Part shown: positions 16,695 through 25,540 of the stretch, piece after piece
How the letters are laid out: each line of letters starts with the position of its first letter
Numbering within the stretch: the first letter of the stretch is position 1
Assembly: GCA_045430285.1 (NCBI GenBank)
Contig: JAILXV010000001.1
Coordinates: 620,001 to 684,000, forward strand
Source of the DNA: Agarilytica sp045430285
GTDB lineage: Bacteria > Pseudomonadota > Gammaproteobacteria > Pseudomonadales > Cellvibrionaceae
Direction of reading: 5' to 3'
Length of the DNA: 64,000 bases
The notes under the pieces: generated by a model
The model's input: only the letters and a program-made list of their open reading frames with translations
Database searches by the model: none
Told to the model about the DNA's origin: nothing
Position numbers and translations under genes: made by a program

Positions 16695-17471
16695 CTAAAA
16701 CCCATTTTTCCATTCGCGCAGTGCAGTGAAGACCTCGAGTGCGTCATTAGGTTCATGATCGAGTTTATTTGCTGTGGCGGTGATCACACCTGTTTCATCG
16801 CAACGAATGAAAGGGTTTATCGCTTTTTCCGTAAGGATATTTGTTGGCAGTGTGGGGGCGCCTGCAGCGCGGAGTGTAGATACTTCTTTAGCGCGAGTAT
16901 CGATCGCCGTATTATCTGGCTCGACCGCTTTTGCGAATTCAAGATTGCTTTGGGTGTATTCGTGGGTTCCATACACAAGTGTTTCATTAGGCAGTGAGGC
17001 AAGCCGATCTAATGAGCTTTTTAGTTCTTGATGGGTTCCCTCGAAGATTCGACCGCAACCGCCTGAAAACATAATATCACCGCTGAATACCTGAGTATCG
17101 TGGCCATGTTTGACAATGTATCCGAGGTGTTCGGGAAGGTGCCCTGGCAGATGCCAAACCGTAACGTCGGCGTCGAATAGGGTGAAAGTCGCTCCTTCTT
17201 GTTGAGGGCACGTTACCTGGGGTATTGCATCACAGTCCGGACCATATACCGGCACATTTTTGTAGGCGAGCACCTCGTTAATCCCATTTATATGATCAAA
17301 ATGAGAGTGTGTTATGAATATTCTTACCAGCTCTAGCTTTTGTTGCTTGAGATAGGCTATAACTGGACCAGCATCACCTGGGTCAATCACACAGACCTCG
17401 CTACTGTCAGGTGCTTGGATAATCCAAACATAGTTATCGGTAAACGTAGGGACGGCGTGAACCTTAAGCAT
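16695..17471 (-). CDS. gloB: hydroxyacylglutathione hydrolase (glyoxalase II)
   Basis: 258 residues. Metallo-beta-lactamase fold with the metal motif THSHFDH (54-60), followed by LPGHLPEHLGY, VFSGDIMFSGGCGR and YGTHEYTQSN, the last being the glyoxalase II substrate-binding region. Hydrolyses S-lactoylglutathione to lactate and glutathione in methylglyoxal detoxification. Length is typical (about 255). It is divergent from the methyltransferase-like gene, with 101 nt between starts. Confidence 0.94.
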   Translation of the reverse strand: MLKVHAVPTFTDNYVWIIQAPDSSEVCVIDPGDAGPVIAYLKQQKLELVRIFITHSHFDHINGINEVLAYKNVPVYGPDCDAIPQVTCPQQEGATFTLFDADVTVWHLPGHLPEHLGYIVKHGHDTQVFSGDIMFSGGCGRIFEGTHQELKSSLDRLASLPNETLVYGTHEYTQSNLEFAKAVEPDNTAIDTRAKEVSTLRAAGAPTLPTNILTEKAINPFIRCDETGVITATANKLDHEPNDALEVFTALREWKNGF

Positions 17472-17572
17472 TTCTCGGCCTCGTAATAATATGTGTGGGT
17501 ATGCACCGCATAGCAGTGCTAGATCCCATGTTTTGATTTAAAATAGACGTATAGTCTCGTTGGTCTGCCGGC

Positions 17573-18412
17573 ATGATGAAGCGAATTCAATCTCGATTCA
17601 ATATCCTCCCACTCCGGAATACGTATAGTGATATTTCTGAGTGGTTTACGACGTCTTTAGGGCGTCGCTTACTTATTCATGAGCGTAAAGCCGTTTCCGA
17701 AGAGCTGCGTTACTTGTTCGGCTACCACTTTATGCAGCTAAGCTCGGTGAAATCCGCTAATTTCGGGTCTTCTAGCCGTATTAATCACTGTTTTTCATTG
17801 GCGCCCGCAGAGCCAGATACTGGCGAGCGTAGCCATAACCAGGGCATTGCTAATTTTGATGAGCTTCCGCTTCCCGATGAGTTTGTGGATGTCACGGTGT
17901 TACACCATGTGCTCGAGTTTTCCGATAATCCCCATCAAGTCTTGAAGGAAGCCGCTAGAGTTACGATTCCTCGAGGCTATATTATTATCGTTGCCTTCAA
18001 CCCAATGAGTATCGCGGGTTTTACTCACAAATTGAGCGCAATGTTCGGGGGCAGCGGTGTTTCGAAACGACGAAGCTTGCCATCGGGCAGAATGCGAGAT
18101 TGGCTGGAATTTTTAGATTTTAGCTGCGTCACGACTCGGAATGTCTTCCATAATTTGCCTATTAATAACCCACGTTTTCTATCATTCACACAAATACTGG
18201 AAAAACTCCGCTATAAGAATAAAATGCCTGGCGGAATGTCGTTTGTGATGGTGGCTAGGAAAGATAAAGCAGGTTTAACACCACTCAAACCTCAATGGGA
18301 AAAATCCAGTATCCTCAATGCGATGCCTCTCGCTAAGCAAGCGATGAAAGGTAAAGCGCAGAAAGAAGGGATGATTTTACCTTTCCGCGCAAAAATAAAG
18401 CGTGAATATTAG
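17573..18412 (+). CDS. SAM-dependent methyltransferase-like protein (degenerate motif I)
   Basis: 279 residues. The Methyltransf_11-type middle part is clear: FDELPLPDEFVDVTVLHHVLEFSDNPHQVLKEAARVTIPRGYIIIVAF, given here only as a region at about 94-143, with motif III-like PRGYIIIVAFNP. The expected glycine-rich motif I (E/DxGxGxG) is missing; the corresponding stretch reads FMQLSSVKSANFGSSS. This gene is commonly found between gloB and rnhA in pseudomonad-like genomes. The C terminus is basic and may be disordered. Its substrate is unknown. SAM binding may be altered or lost. Confidence 0.75.
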   Translation: MMKRIQSRFNILPLRNTYSDISEWFTTSLGRRLLIHERKAVSEELRYLFGYHFMQLSSVKSANFGSSSRINHCFSLAPAEPDTGERSHNQGIANFDELPLPDEFVDVTVLHHVLEFSDNPHQVLKEAARVTIPRGYIIIVAFNPMSIAGFTHKLSAMFGGSGVSKRRSLPSGRMRDWLEFLDFSCVTTRNVFHNLPINNPRFLSFTQILEKLRYKNKMPGGMSFVMVARKDKAGLTPLKPQWEKSSILNAMPLAKQAMKGKAQKEGMILPFRAKIKREY

Positions 18413-18482
18413 GCTTCAGCTATTTCGCGCATACTAATCACTATACGCACTGCTGCGTATCTCACTGTATGAGAGCATATAT

Positions 18483-18914
18483 TTGAAACACGTCGAATTA
18501 TTTTCCGATGGCGCTTGTCGTGGCAACCCAGGCCCAGGCGGGTGGGGCACTTTGTTAAGGTCTAACGGACAAGAAAAGTCTTTATATGGCGGCGAGCCAA
18601 ATACAACAAATAACCGCATGGAATTGCAGGCCGCTATCCAGGGCCTAGCGGCCTTAAAAGAGCCGTGTAAGGTGGATTTAACAACAGATTCCCAATACGT
18701 GCGTAAAGGCATTACGGAATGGATTCATAACTGGAAAAAAAATGGATGGCGCACAGCGGCCAAAAAACCCGTAAAAAACGGTGATCTTTGGAAAGTTTTG
18801 GATGAGCTTGCTGAGCGTCATGATGTTACATGGCACTGGGTTAAAGGTCATAGTGGCCATCGCGAAAATGAAATTGCTGATCAACTCGCCAATCAAGGCA
18901 TTGATGAAATATAA
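18483..18914 (+). CDS. rnhA: ribonuclease HI
   Basis: 143 residues from TTG 18483; the start is fixed by the conserved N-terminal KHVELFSDGACRGNPGPGG. The catalytic carboxylates are Asp9, Glu47 (NNRMELQAA), Asp69 (LTTDSQYV) and Asp133 (NEIADQLAN), with the flexible His loop WVKGHSGHREN near 119-129. Degrades RNA in RNA-DNA hybrids. It is followed by dnaQ after 43 nt on the same strand, the conserved rnhA-dnaQ arrangement. Confidence 0.95.
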   Translation: MKHVELFSDGACRGNPGPGGWGTLLRSNGQEKSLYGGEPNTTNNRMELQAAIQGLAALKEPCKVDLTTDSQYVRKGITEWIHNWKKNGWRTAAKKPVKNGDLWKVLDELAERHDVTWHWVKGHSGHRENEIADQLANQGIDEI

Positions 18915-18957
18915 AAGTAACTCGTCTTGTTAACGTTCAAAAATCATTGAGGTAGAC

Positions 18958-19671
18958 GTGCGTCAAATTGTTTTAGATACAGAAACCACCGGACTTGAGC
19001 CGAGTGAAGGGCACAAGATTATTGAGATCGGCTGCGTTGAACTGTTTAACCGCCGCCTAACGGGTAATCACTATCACCAGTACATTAAGCCAAATCGAGA
19101 AATTGATGAGGGCGCGATGGAGGTTCATGGAATTACCAATGAATTTCTTGAAGATAAACCCATATTCTCGGAGATCGCCGATGATTTTCTATCCTTTATC
19201 GGTGATTCTCAGCTCATAATTCACAATGCGCCATTTGATTTAGGTTTTTTGGACCATGAGCTTGGTCTTATGAATGCATCACTCACAAAGATAAGTGACC
19301 GATGTAAGGTGTTAGACAGCCTCTTGATGGCGCGAAAAAAACATCCTGGCCAAAAAAATAATTTGGATGCGTTATGTCGCCGCTACAGTGTTGATAATTC
19401 CCAGCGGGATTTACATGGTGCATTGCTTGATGCCGAGATTCTAGCAGACGTTTATCTAATAATGACTGGCGGCCAGCGCAAATTAGCGCTTGGCAGCGGG
19501 GACGGAGAAGATGGCGAAGACGATACAGACAAGATTATTCGTCTTGACGAAAATCGCCCTAAAACGCGGGTAATTCGTGCCAATGAACAAGAGCTTGCAC
19601 GACATCAAGAAAAGCTGGAGGCAATTGACAAAGCTTCTGGCGGAAATTGCCTGTGGTTGAAACAGGATTGA
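18958..19671 (+). CDS. dnaQ: DNA polymerase III epsilon subunit (3'-5' exonuclease)
   Basis: 237 residues from GTG 18958. DEDDh exonuclease: ExoI LDTETTGLEP (Asp7, Glu9), ExoII IIHNAPFDLGFLDHEL, ExoIII with HGALLDAEILADVY. The C-terminal tail after an acidic linker (GDGEDGEDDTD) ends with EAIDKASGGNCLW, like the polymerase-binding tail of DnaQ. Proofreading subunit of the replicative polymerase. Confidence 0.95.
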   Translation: MRQIVLDTETTGLEPSEGHKIIEIGCVELFNRRLTGNHYHQYIKPNREIDEGAMEVHGITNEFLEDKPIFSEIADDFLSFIGDSQLIIHNAPFDLGFLDHELGLMNASLTKISDRCKVLDSLLMARKKHPGQKNNLDALCRRYSVDNSQRDLHGALLDAEILADVYLIMTGGQRKLALGSGDGEDGEDDTDKIIRLDENRPKTRVIRANEQELARHQEKLEAIDKASGGNCLWLKQD

Positions 19672-19813
19672 GCATAGACTTTAATCACCAATCCCCACTA
19701 AGTTATTAATTTTCCTCGGATTTCGTGCGTTGTTTCTAATGTGGGTGCTATACTCTTTTCGTACACCTGCATAAAAAAATTAAAAAATTAAACCAGCGGG
19801 AATATATTCATTT

Positions 19814-20284
19814 ATGCGCCATACGATTTATCTCTCAATCGCACTAGCGGCGGTTTGGCTGTTAAATTCAGGGCACTACAATTTTTTGCTTTTGGGTCTA
19901 GGGGCTCTGTCTATTACGCTAGCGGTTTGGATCGCGCATAAGATGGACGTTGTTGACCACGAAGGCCAGCCGATCAACGCCACCATAAAAATGCCCGTAT
20001 ATTTTGCATGGCTATTAAAAGAAATCCTGCTTTCGAATATCGATGTGGTGAAGCGCATTTGGTTGTCGCCCAACTCTATAAGCCCCACCGTAGGCACACT
20101 AAAAATTTCTCAGAAGGATGATATGGGGCGCGTTATTTATGCGAACTCGATTACCTTAACCCCTGGTACGGTGACCCTAGATCTTCAAGATGATGAAGTG
20201 ACCGTTCACGCGTTAACCGAAGAAGGTTTAACCGAGCTTTCGAAAGGCGAGATGGATCGCCGCGTCTCTCAACTGGAGAAATAA
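19814..20284 (+). CDS. mrpE: Mrp-type cation/H+ antiporter subunit E
   Basis: 156 residues with two to three N-terminal transmembrane helices (IYLSIALAAVWLLNSGHYN, LLLGLGALSITLAVWIA) and the MrpE core MPVYFAWLLKEILLSNIDVVKRIW. The cytoplasmic part has the typical YANSITLTPGTVTLDL motif. First gene of a nine-gene membrane operon in which each gene overlaps or nearly touches the next; its stop and the mrpF start share one base. Confidence 0.92.
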   Translation: MRHTIYLSIALAAVWLLNSGHYNFLLLGLGALSITLAVWIAHKMDVVDHEGQPINATIKMPVYFAWLLKEILLSNIDVVKRIWLSPNSISPTVGTLKISQKDDMGRVIYANSITLTPGTVTLDLQDDEVTVHALTEEGLTELSKGEMDRRVSQLEK

Positions 20285-20565
20285 TGTTTACCGCCGCATC
20301 AGCTGCAATTATCGTCTCCATGCTCCTGGCGCTTATCCGCGCGTTCATTGGCCCGACGCTGTACGATCGAATACTTTCCGTGAATATGTTCGGCACTAAA
20401 ACGGTTTTGCTAATCGCCATACTCGGTTACCTTATGGGGCGTCCCGACTTTTTAGATATTGCGATTGTCTATTCGCTTATTAACTTCATTAGCATTATTG
20501 CCATCTTGCGTTTCTTCGAATATACACACCCTGCCAAGGCACCGGATGGAGGAGAAACTGAATGA
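20284..20565 (+). CDS. mrpF: Mrp-type cation/H+ antiporter subunit F
   Basis: 93 residues, three transmembrane helices, with the MrpF pattern LIRAFIGPTLYDRILSVNMFGTK and DIAIVYSLINFISIIAILRF. Stop overlaps the mrpG start by 4 nt. Small subunit required for complex assembly in known Mrp antiporters. Confidence 0.9.
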   Translation: MFTAASAAIIVSMLLALIRAFIGPTLYDRILSVNMFGTKTVLLIAILGYLMGRPDFLDIAIVYSLINFISIIAILRFFEYTHPAKAPDGGETE

Positions 20566-20888
20566 TTTTGGATGTTGTGTCGTGGTGTTGTCTCATTATT
20601 GGCGGCTTTCTATGTGTGACGGGCGCAGTTGGTATATTTCGTTTCCCTGATTTCTTTTCTAGAATGCATGCGGCCAGTGTGACCGACTCATTGGGCAGTG
20701 GTCTGATTATTATGGGGTTAATCCTCCAAACCACGGAATGGCTAGTCATCTCCAAATTGTTGTTCATCGTGTTTTTTATTTTTCTCACAAGCCCCACTTC
20801 TAGTCATGCCCTTGCTAAAGCGGCTTTGCATTCAGGGTTACGCCCTTGGAAGAAACCGACAACTAATCTCGATTCAGAATCGAGCTAG
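20562..20888 (+). CDS. mrpG: Mrp-type cation/H+ antiporter subunit G
   Basis: 108 residues, three transmembrane helices. The family signature is GAVGIFRFPDFFSRMHAASVTDSLGSGLIIMGL, present at about 26-58, and FLTSPTSSHALAKAALHSG near the C terminus. It is followed by the MrpA-C/MrpB fusion gene after 12 nt. Confidence 0.92.
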   Translation: MILDVVSWCCLIIGGFLCVTGAVGIFRFPDFFSRMHAASVTDSLGSGLIIMGLILQTTEWLVISKLLFIVFFIFLTSPTSSHALAKAALHSGLRPWKKPTTNLDSESS

Positions 20889-20900
20889 ATTTTAGAGGAT

Positions 20901-21902
20901 ATGGCCATCGAATTTTTAATCGATATCATTATTTTAGGTTTTTTGGTGCTAACGGCACTTTCGATCGCGGTATCAAAAGATCTTTTCGCTTCTGTCATGC
21001 TTACGGGGATATACAGCCTGTTAACCGCAGTGTTTTTTGTGGTGATGGATGCGGTTGATGTCGCGTTTACAGAAGCTTCCGTCGGTGCTGGAATCTCGAC
21101 GATTTTAATGCTCTCGACATTGACGCTTACAGGGCAGTTTGAAGATCCGACTCGTCACAATAAAACTATCGGTTTCGTCGTGGTGTTGGTAACGGGCTTT
21201 CTGCTTATGTACGGCACTACCGATATGCCGGTTTTTGGCAACCCCAGTGCACCGGTAAACCAACATCTCGCTACGCATTTTATTGAACAGTCATTTTCTG
21301 AAACGGGCATGCCCAATATCGTTACTTCGGTGCTTGCAAGCTATCGGGGGTTTGATACTTTCGGAGAAACCGTTGTTATTTTCACTGCGGGTATTGGCGT
21401 TTTAACCCTGCTTGGTTTCAGCACCAAAAAAGGCGCACCGGATTTTGATAGCGTTGTTGCCCCCATGCACAAGCATAAAATTTTGCGTGTCGTCAGTAAA
21501 ATACTTATTCCGCCCATCTTTATCTTCGCTTTGTATGTGCAGTTTCATGGTGATTACGGCCCAGGAGGAGGGTTTCAGGCTGGGGTAATTTTTGCCGCGG
21601 CAATTATTTTGTATGCCATGCTTTTTGGTTTGAATATCGCACGTAGAGTTATCAATCAACCCGTTGTTCAAATGCTCTCAGCCATTGGCGTTTTGCTTTA
21701 TGGCAGTGTGGGCATTGTCTCTCTTGTGAACGGCAAAAATTTTCTTGATTATTCTGTTTTAGCGGACGACCCGTTGCATGGCCAACATTACGGTATTCTT
21801 TTGGTAGAACTCGGTGTTGGTATTACCGTAACAGCGGTGATGATTACTATATTCTTTACATTTGCAGGGCGGGTTGACAAAGAACATGGAGAGCACGCAT
21901 GA
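20901..21902 (+). CDS. mrpB: fusion of MrpA C-terminal domains (DUF4040/MbhD-MbhE) with MrpB
   Basis: 333 residues. Residues about 1-85 match the DUF4040/MbhD part that in classical systems forms the C-terminal region of the large MrpA (DLFASVMLTGIYSLLTAVFF, VDVAFTEASVGAGISTIL). About 90-180 resembles the MbhE segment (SYRGFDTFGETVVIFTAGIGVL). About 195-325 is MnhB/MrpB (VSKILIPPIFIFALYVQFHGDYGPGGGFQAG). So the canonical MrpA is split: its antiporter half is a separate gene (23724-25190) and its C-terminal half is fused to MrpB. The gene overlaps mrpC by 4 nt. Confidence 0.88.
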   Translation: MAIEFLIDIIILGFLVLTALSIAVSKDLFASVMLTGIYSLLTAVFFVVMDAVDVAFTEASVGAGISTILMLSTLTLTGQFEDPTRHNKTIGFVVVLVTGFLLMYGTTDMPVFGNPSAPVNQHLATHFIEQSFSETGMPNIVTSVLASYRGFDTFGETVVIFTAGIGVLTLLGFSTKKGAPDFDSVVAPMHKHKILRVVSKILIPPIFIFALYVQFHGDYGPGGGFQAGVIFAAAIILYAMLFGLNIARRVINQPVVQMLSAIGVLLYGSVGIVSLVNGKNFLDYSVLADDPLHGQHYGILLVELGVGITVTAVMITIFFTFAGRVDKEHGEHA

Positions 21903-22255
21903 GTTTTCTTTCCCAATACAATTATTGGGTAGTGATTGTTTTAATGATGATCGGTTTTTTTATTGTGATTTCCCACGGAAATTTAGTAAAGAAACTCATA
22001 GGCCTTAGTATTTTTCAGACCTCAGTTTTTATCCTGTATATCAGTATGGGAAAAGTGCAGGGGGGAACAGCACCCATCCTAGATTCTGATTATTCCGTTT
22101 ACTCTAGCCCTTTACCCCACGTGCTTATTCTTACCGCTATTGTGGTTGGAATTGCGACAACTGCTGTGGGTCTATCCCTTGTTGTTCGTATTAAGGAAGC
22201 CTACGGCACAATAGAAGAAAGTGAAATTCAACAAAAGGATGACGAAGAGTGCTGA
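21899..22255 (+). CDS. mrpC: Mrp-type cation/H+ antiporter subunit C (NuoK-like)
   Basis: 118 residues, three transmembrane helices; NuoK/MrpC family. Characteristic GNLVKKLIGLSIFQTSVFILYISMG with the conserved central Lys/Gly region, and LPHVLILTAIVVGIATTAVGLSLVVRIKEAYGT. Overlaps both neighbours (4 and 7 nt). Confidence 0.92.
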   Translation: MSFLSQYNYWVVIVLMMIGFFIVISHGNLVKKLIGLSIFQTSVFILYISMGKVQGGTAPILDSDYSVYSSPLPHVLILTAIVVGIATTAVGLSLVVRIKEAYGTIEESEIQQKDDEEC

Positions 22256-23727
22256 GTCATTTTCCTATCTTGCAAGTGATTTTGCCGTTAATGGCAGCGC
22301 CGACGTGCTTGTTGTTACGCCAGTCTAAATTGGTGTGGATGTTTGCGACACTTGTGTGTGCTTTGGCACTGCTGATCAGTTTTCAATTGTTGTACCAGGT
22401 GCAAGTGAACGGACCGCTCATTTATGAGTTGGGTGGGTGGCAGGCGCCCATCGGTATTGAGTACCGTATCGATATGCTCAGTGCTTTTATTCTTGTACTG
22501 GTGAGCGCCATAGCAACCGTTGTGTTGATGGGGGCTCAAAAAAGTATCGAAAAAGAAATACCCGAAGATAAACACACGCTTTTTTACGTATCATTCTTGC
22601 TTTGTTTTGCCGGTTTGTTGGGTATTGTGGCAACGGGCGATGCATTTAACGTGTTTGTGTTTTTGGAGGTTTCTTCGCTTTCGACCTATACCTTAATTGG
22701 TTTGGGAAAAGATAGAAGGGCGCTTTGGGCGTCTTACCAATACCTTATTATGGGAACGATAGGGGCAACCTTTATCCTTATCGGTATTGGTTTGATGTAT
22801 ATGATTACCGGCACCTTGAATATGGCGGACATGGCCGATCGTTTGCCGGAAGCCACACAAACAAAGACGCTATTTACGGCATTCGCTTTCTTCATTGTGG
22901 GTGTTTGTCTAAAGCTCGCGCTGTTCCCTTTACACCTTTGGTTGCCGAATGCTTATGCTTACGCACCGTCAATCGTTACGGCATTTTTAGCGGCGACGGC
23001 CACTAAGGTGGCGATCTATGTGCTTGTGCGCTTTATCTTCACGATATACGGGGTGCAGTTTTCACTTTCACATTTACCTTTGCCCCACATTTTAATGGCT
23101 CTTGGGCTACTGGGTGTTATCGGGGCTTCTGTGGTTGCGATCTTACAAACCAACGTGAAGCGCCTTTTTGCGTTTTCGAGCGTTGCCCAGATCGGCTACA
23201 TGGTCCTTGGGTTTAGTTTAGGTTCGCAGGCAGGGCTAAAAGCGTCGTTGCTGCATGTTTTTAACCATGCATTAATGAAAGCCGCTATTTTTATGGCGAT
23301 TGCGGGTGTTGTTTACCGTATCGGCGCGTCGAATATCGAAGACTTTAAAGGCATTGGCAAAAAAATGCCTCTAACCACCGCGGCAATTGTTGTCGGCGGT
23401 TTAAGTCTTATTGGTGTGCCATTAACCGTTGGCTTTGTCAGTAAATGGTTTTTGATTGTTGCACTGATGGAGCAAGGGCTATGGCCGGTTGTCGTGGTGG
23501 TGCTGTTGGGGTCTTTGTTAGCCGTAATGTATGTATGGAAGTTAGTTGAAGTTGCCTATTTTCATAAACCTATTGACGGCGATGAAACCGTTCGTGAAGC
23601 ACCATTTTCAATACTGTTACCCACATGGCTATTAGTTGTAGCAAATGTATATTTTGGAATAAATACAGACTTCACCGTTAACGTCTCTGAGATTGCTGTA
23701 TTTAGTTTGTTTGGAGTGTCGCCATGA
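22249..23727 (+). CDS. mrpD: Mrp antiporter-like subunit D (first copy, MrpD)
   Basis: 492 residues, about 14 transmembrane helices, NuoN/NuoM/MrpD family. Key charged residues of a proton channel are present: Glu about 140 (FVFLEVSSLSTYT), Lys about 222 (VGVCLKLALFPLHLWLP) and the TM8 Lys in FLAATATKVAIY. The pattern PLHLWLPNAYAYAPSIVTAF is characteristic of MrpD. Ion-translocating subunit. Confidence 0.92.
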   Translation: MLSHFPILQVILPLMAAPTCLLLRQSKLVWMFATLVCALALLISFQLLYQVQVNGPLIYELGGWQAPIGIEYRIDMLSAFILVLVSAIATVVLMGAQKSIEKEIPEDKHTLFYVSFLLCFAGLLGIVATGDAFNVFVFLEVSSLSTYTLIGLGKDRRALWASYQYLIMGTIGATFILIGIGLMYMITGTLNMADMADRLPEATQTKTLFTAFAFFIVGVCLKLALFPLHLWLPNAYAYAPSIVTAFLAATATKVAIYVLVRFIFTIYGVQFSLSHLPLPHILMALGLLGVIGASVVAILQTNVKRLFAFSSVAQIGYMVLGFSLGSQAGLKASLLHVFNHALMKAAIFMAIAGVVYRIGASNIEDFKGIGKKMPLTTAAIVVGGLSLIGVPLTVGFVSKWFLIVALMEQGLWPVVVVVLLGSLLAVMYVWKLVEVAYFHKPIDGDETVREAPFSILLPTWLLVVANVYFGINTDFTVNVSEIAVFSLFGVSP

Positions 23728-25190
23728 GTGTCGAATGGCTTCTTCAAATCGCAATTATTCTTCCGCTCGCGGCAGTGCCGGCAATTGCTTTAGCCCGTAA
23801 AAATCCGAATCTCCGTGAGGGGATTACGATGATCACGAGTATGGTGTTACTTGCCATTGTGATTCAGATATATCGGGTATTCATGAGTGGGCAGGAAATT
23901 TCAGTACAATGGATTGAGATTCTTCCTGGCCTAGATTTAACCTTCAAAGTCGAAGCGCTTGGCGTACTCTTTTCGTTAGTCGCGAGTTTCCTGTGGGTCG
24001 TTACCAGTGTCTATGGCATTGGGTATATGCGAGGCAATAGTGAAAAAAATCAAACACGGTTTTTTATGCTCTTTCCTGTGGCCATCTCGGCTGCACTCGC
24101 AATTGCATTTGCAGGTAACTTACTCACACTGTTTGTTTTCTATGAAGTAATGACGCTCTCAACGTTCCCGCTTGTGACTCATGCGGGTACCGAGCACGCG
24201 ATGAAATCCGGCCGGATTTACCTCGGCGTATTAATATCTTCGTCTATTGGATTATTTTTACCCGCTATCATTTGGGTGTGGATGGTCGCGGGAACGACTG
24301 ATTTTACCGCGGGTGGCGTGCTAGTCGGACACCTCGAAGGTCCCTTGCTAACCGTGCTCGCATTTATGTTTTTACTGGGTATCGGCAAGGCTGCCGTCAT
24401 GCCAATGCATCGGTGGTTACCTGCCGCGATGGTTGCGCCGACGCCAGTAAGTGCCTTGCTCCATGCTGTTGCTGTGGTAAAGGCCGGCGTGTTTGCTGTG
24501 CTTAAAGTGATGGTGTACACCTTTGGTATTGATCACCTACGTGAAGCGGCATATTCCGATTGGCTACTTTATTTTGCCTGTTTTACCGTGGTGATGAGTT
24601 CTATCATTGCCATGCAACAAGATAACCTTAAACGCCGATTAGCTTACTCAACCATTAGTCAACTTTCATACGTGGTTCTAGGCGCTATGATATTGGCGCC
24701 CATCAGTATTATGGGGGCCGCATTTCATATCGCTGCGCATGCCTTTGGTAAAATCACACTGTTCTTTGCTGCAGGTTCAATTTATACCGCATCTAAGAAA
24801 ACAGAAATTAGTCAGTTAAAAGGTATTGGTTATCGTATGCCCTGGACAATGGCCGCGTTTACGATTGGCGGTTTCTCGATGATAGGCATTCCTCCGTTAG
24901 TGGGTATTATTTCAAAATGGTATCTTTTGATGGGCGCTTTCCAGGCAGAACAAATAGTTGCTGTGGTGGTGATCTTGCTTTCTACTCTGCTTAATACCGC
25001 GTATTTTATGCCGATTGTTTACCGCGCGTATTTCGTGAAAGAAGAGCCAGGAGGTAAGGATCATGGTGAAGCTCCTTTGCCTATTGTTGCTGCATTAACC
25101 GTTACGGCATTTTTGACCGTGGCGCTATTTTTCTACCCCAAAATTCCTTTTGAATTAGTACAGCTAATTCAAGTGACGGCTCAGCCATAG
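23724..25190 (+). CDS. MrpA N-terminal/NuoL-like antiporter subunit (second copy)
   Basis: 488 residues, about 14 transmembrane helices. The TM5 Glu about 141 (FVFYEVMTLSTFP), TM7 Lys about 222 (GIGKAAVMPMHRWLP), and the NuoL/MrpA-type segment PTPVSALLHAVAVVKAG with His about 247 and Lys about 253 are all kept. This TM8 motif marks it as the antiporter half of MrpA rather than MrpD, so together with the 20901-21902 fusion it reconstitutes a dissected MrpA. Overlaps the previous gene by 4 nt. Confidence 0.9.
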   Translation: MSVEWLLQIAIILPLAAVPAIALARKNPNLREGITMITSMVLLAIVIQIYRVFMSGQEISVQWIEILPGLDLTFKVEALGVLFSLVASFLWVVTSVYGIGYMRGNSEKNQTRFFMLFPVAISAALAIAFAGNLLTLFVFYEVMTLSTFPLVTHAGTEHAMKSGRIYLGVLISSSIGLFLPAIIWVWMVAGTTDFTAGGVLVGHLEGPLLTVLAFMFLLGIGKAAVMPMHRWLPAAMVAPTPVSALLHAVAVVKAGVFAVLKVMVYTFGIDHLREAAYSDWLLYFACFTVVMSSIIAMQQDNLKRRLAYSTISQLSYVVLGAMILAPISIMGAAFHIAAHAFGKITLFFAAGSIYTASKKTEISQLKGIGYRMPWTMAAFTIGGFSMIGIPPLVGIISKWYLLMGAFQAEQIVAVVVILLSTLLNTAYFMPIVYRAYFVKEEPGGKDHGEAPLPIVAALTVTAFLTVALFFYPKIPFELVQLIQVTAQP

Positions 25191-25204
25191 ACAGTGAGAG
25201 CGTT

Positions 25205-25540
25205 ATGAGTGATCAAAATCAATTGGACGCCGAAGTATCAGATGCCTCTTGTACATCCGAGAGTGTAAAAATGGCTGATAGTCACGAACAAAAACATTGG
25301 CTGTACCGCGAAGAGAATCGTAAAAAATTGTGGATGATCCAGTTCGCCATTCTAGTGCTAGTTATGATCCCCGAGTTTTTTGTACACCACCATGCACATT
25401 TTGAATCACAAGGGATTCATGTTGATGCTACGTGGGGGTTTTATGCTTGGTACGGTTTTGCGACCTGTGCGGCGATGGTGGTTGCGGCGAAATTACTGGG
25501 TTTTGTATTGAAGCGCAAGGACACTTATTACAATGATTAA
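25205..25540 (+). CDS. small two-helix membrane protein of the antiporter operon
   Basis: 111 residues. A polar Ser/Glu-rich N terminus (1-40) leads to KKLWMIQFAILVLVMIPEFFVHHHAH (first helix followed by a cluster of four His within about 70-75 of the protein) and a second helix WYGFATCAAMVVAAKLLGFVL ending in KRKDTYYND. It is wedged between two antiporter-like genes and overlaps the last one by 8 nt, so it is very probably a complex subunit or assembly factor. I do not recognise a named family. The His cluster could face the membrane surface. Confidence 0.75.
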   Translation: MSDQNQLDAEVSDASCTSESVKMADSHEQKHWLYREENRKKLWMIQFAILVLVMIPEFFVHHHAHFESQGIHVDATWGFYAWYGFATCAAMVVAAKLLGFVLKRKDTYYND

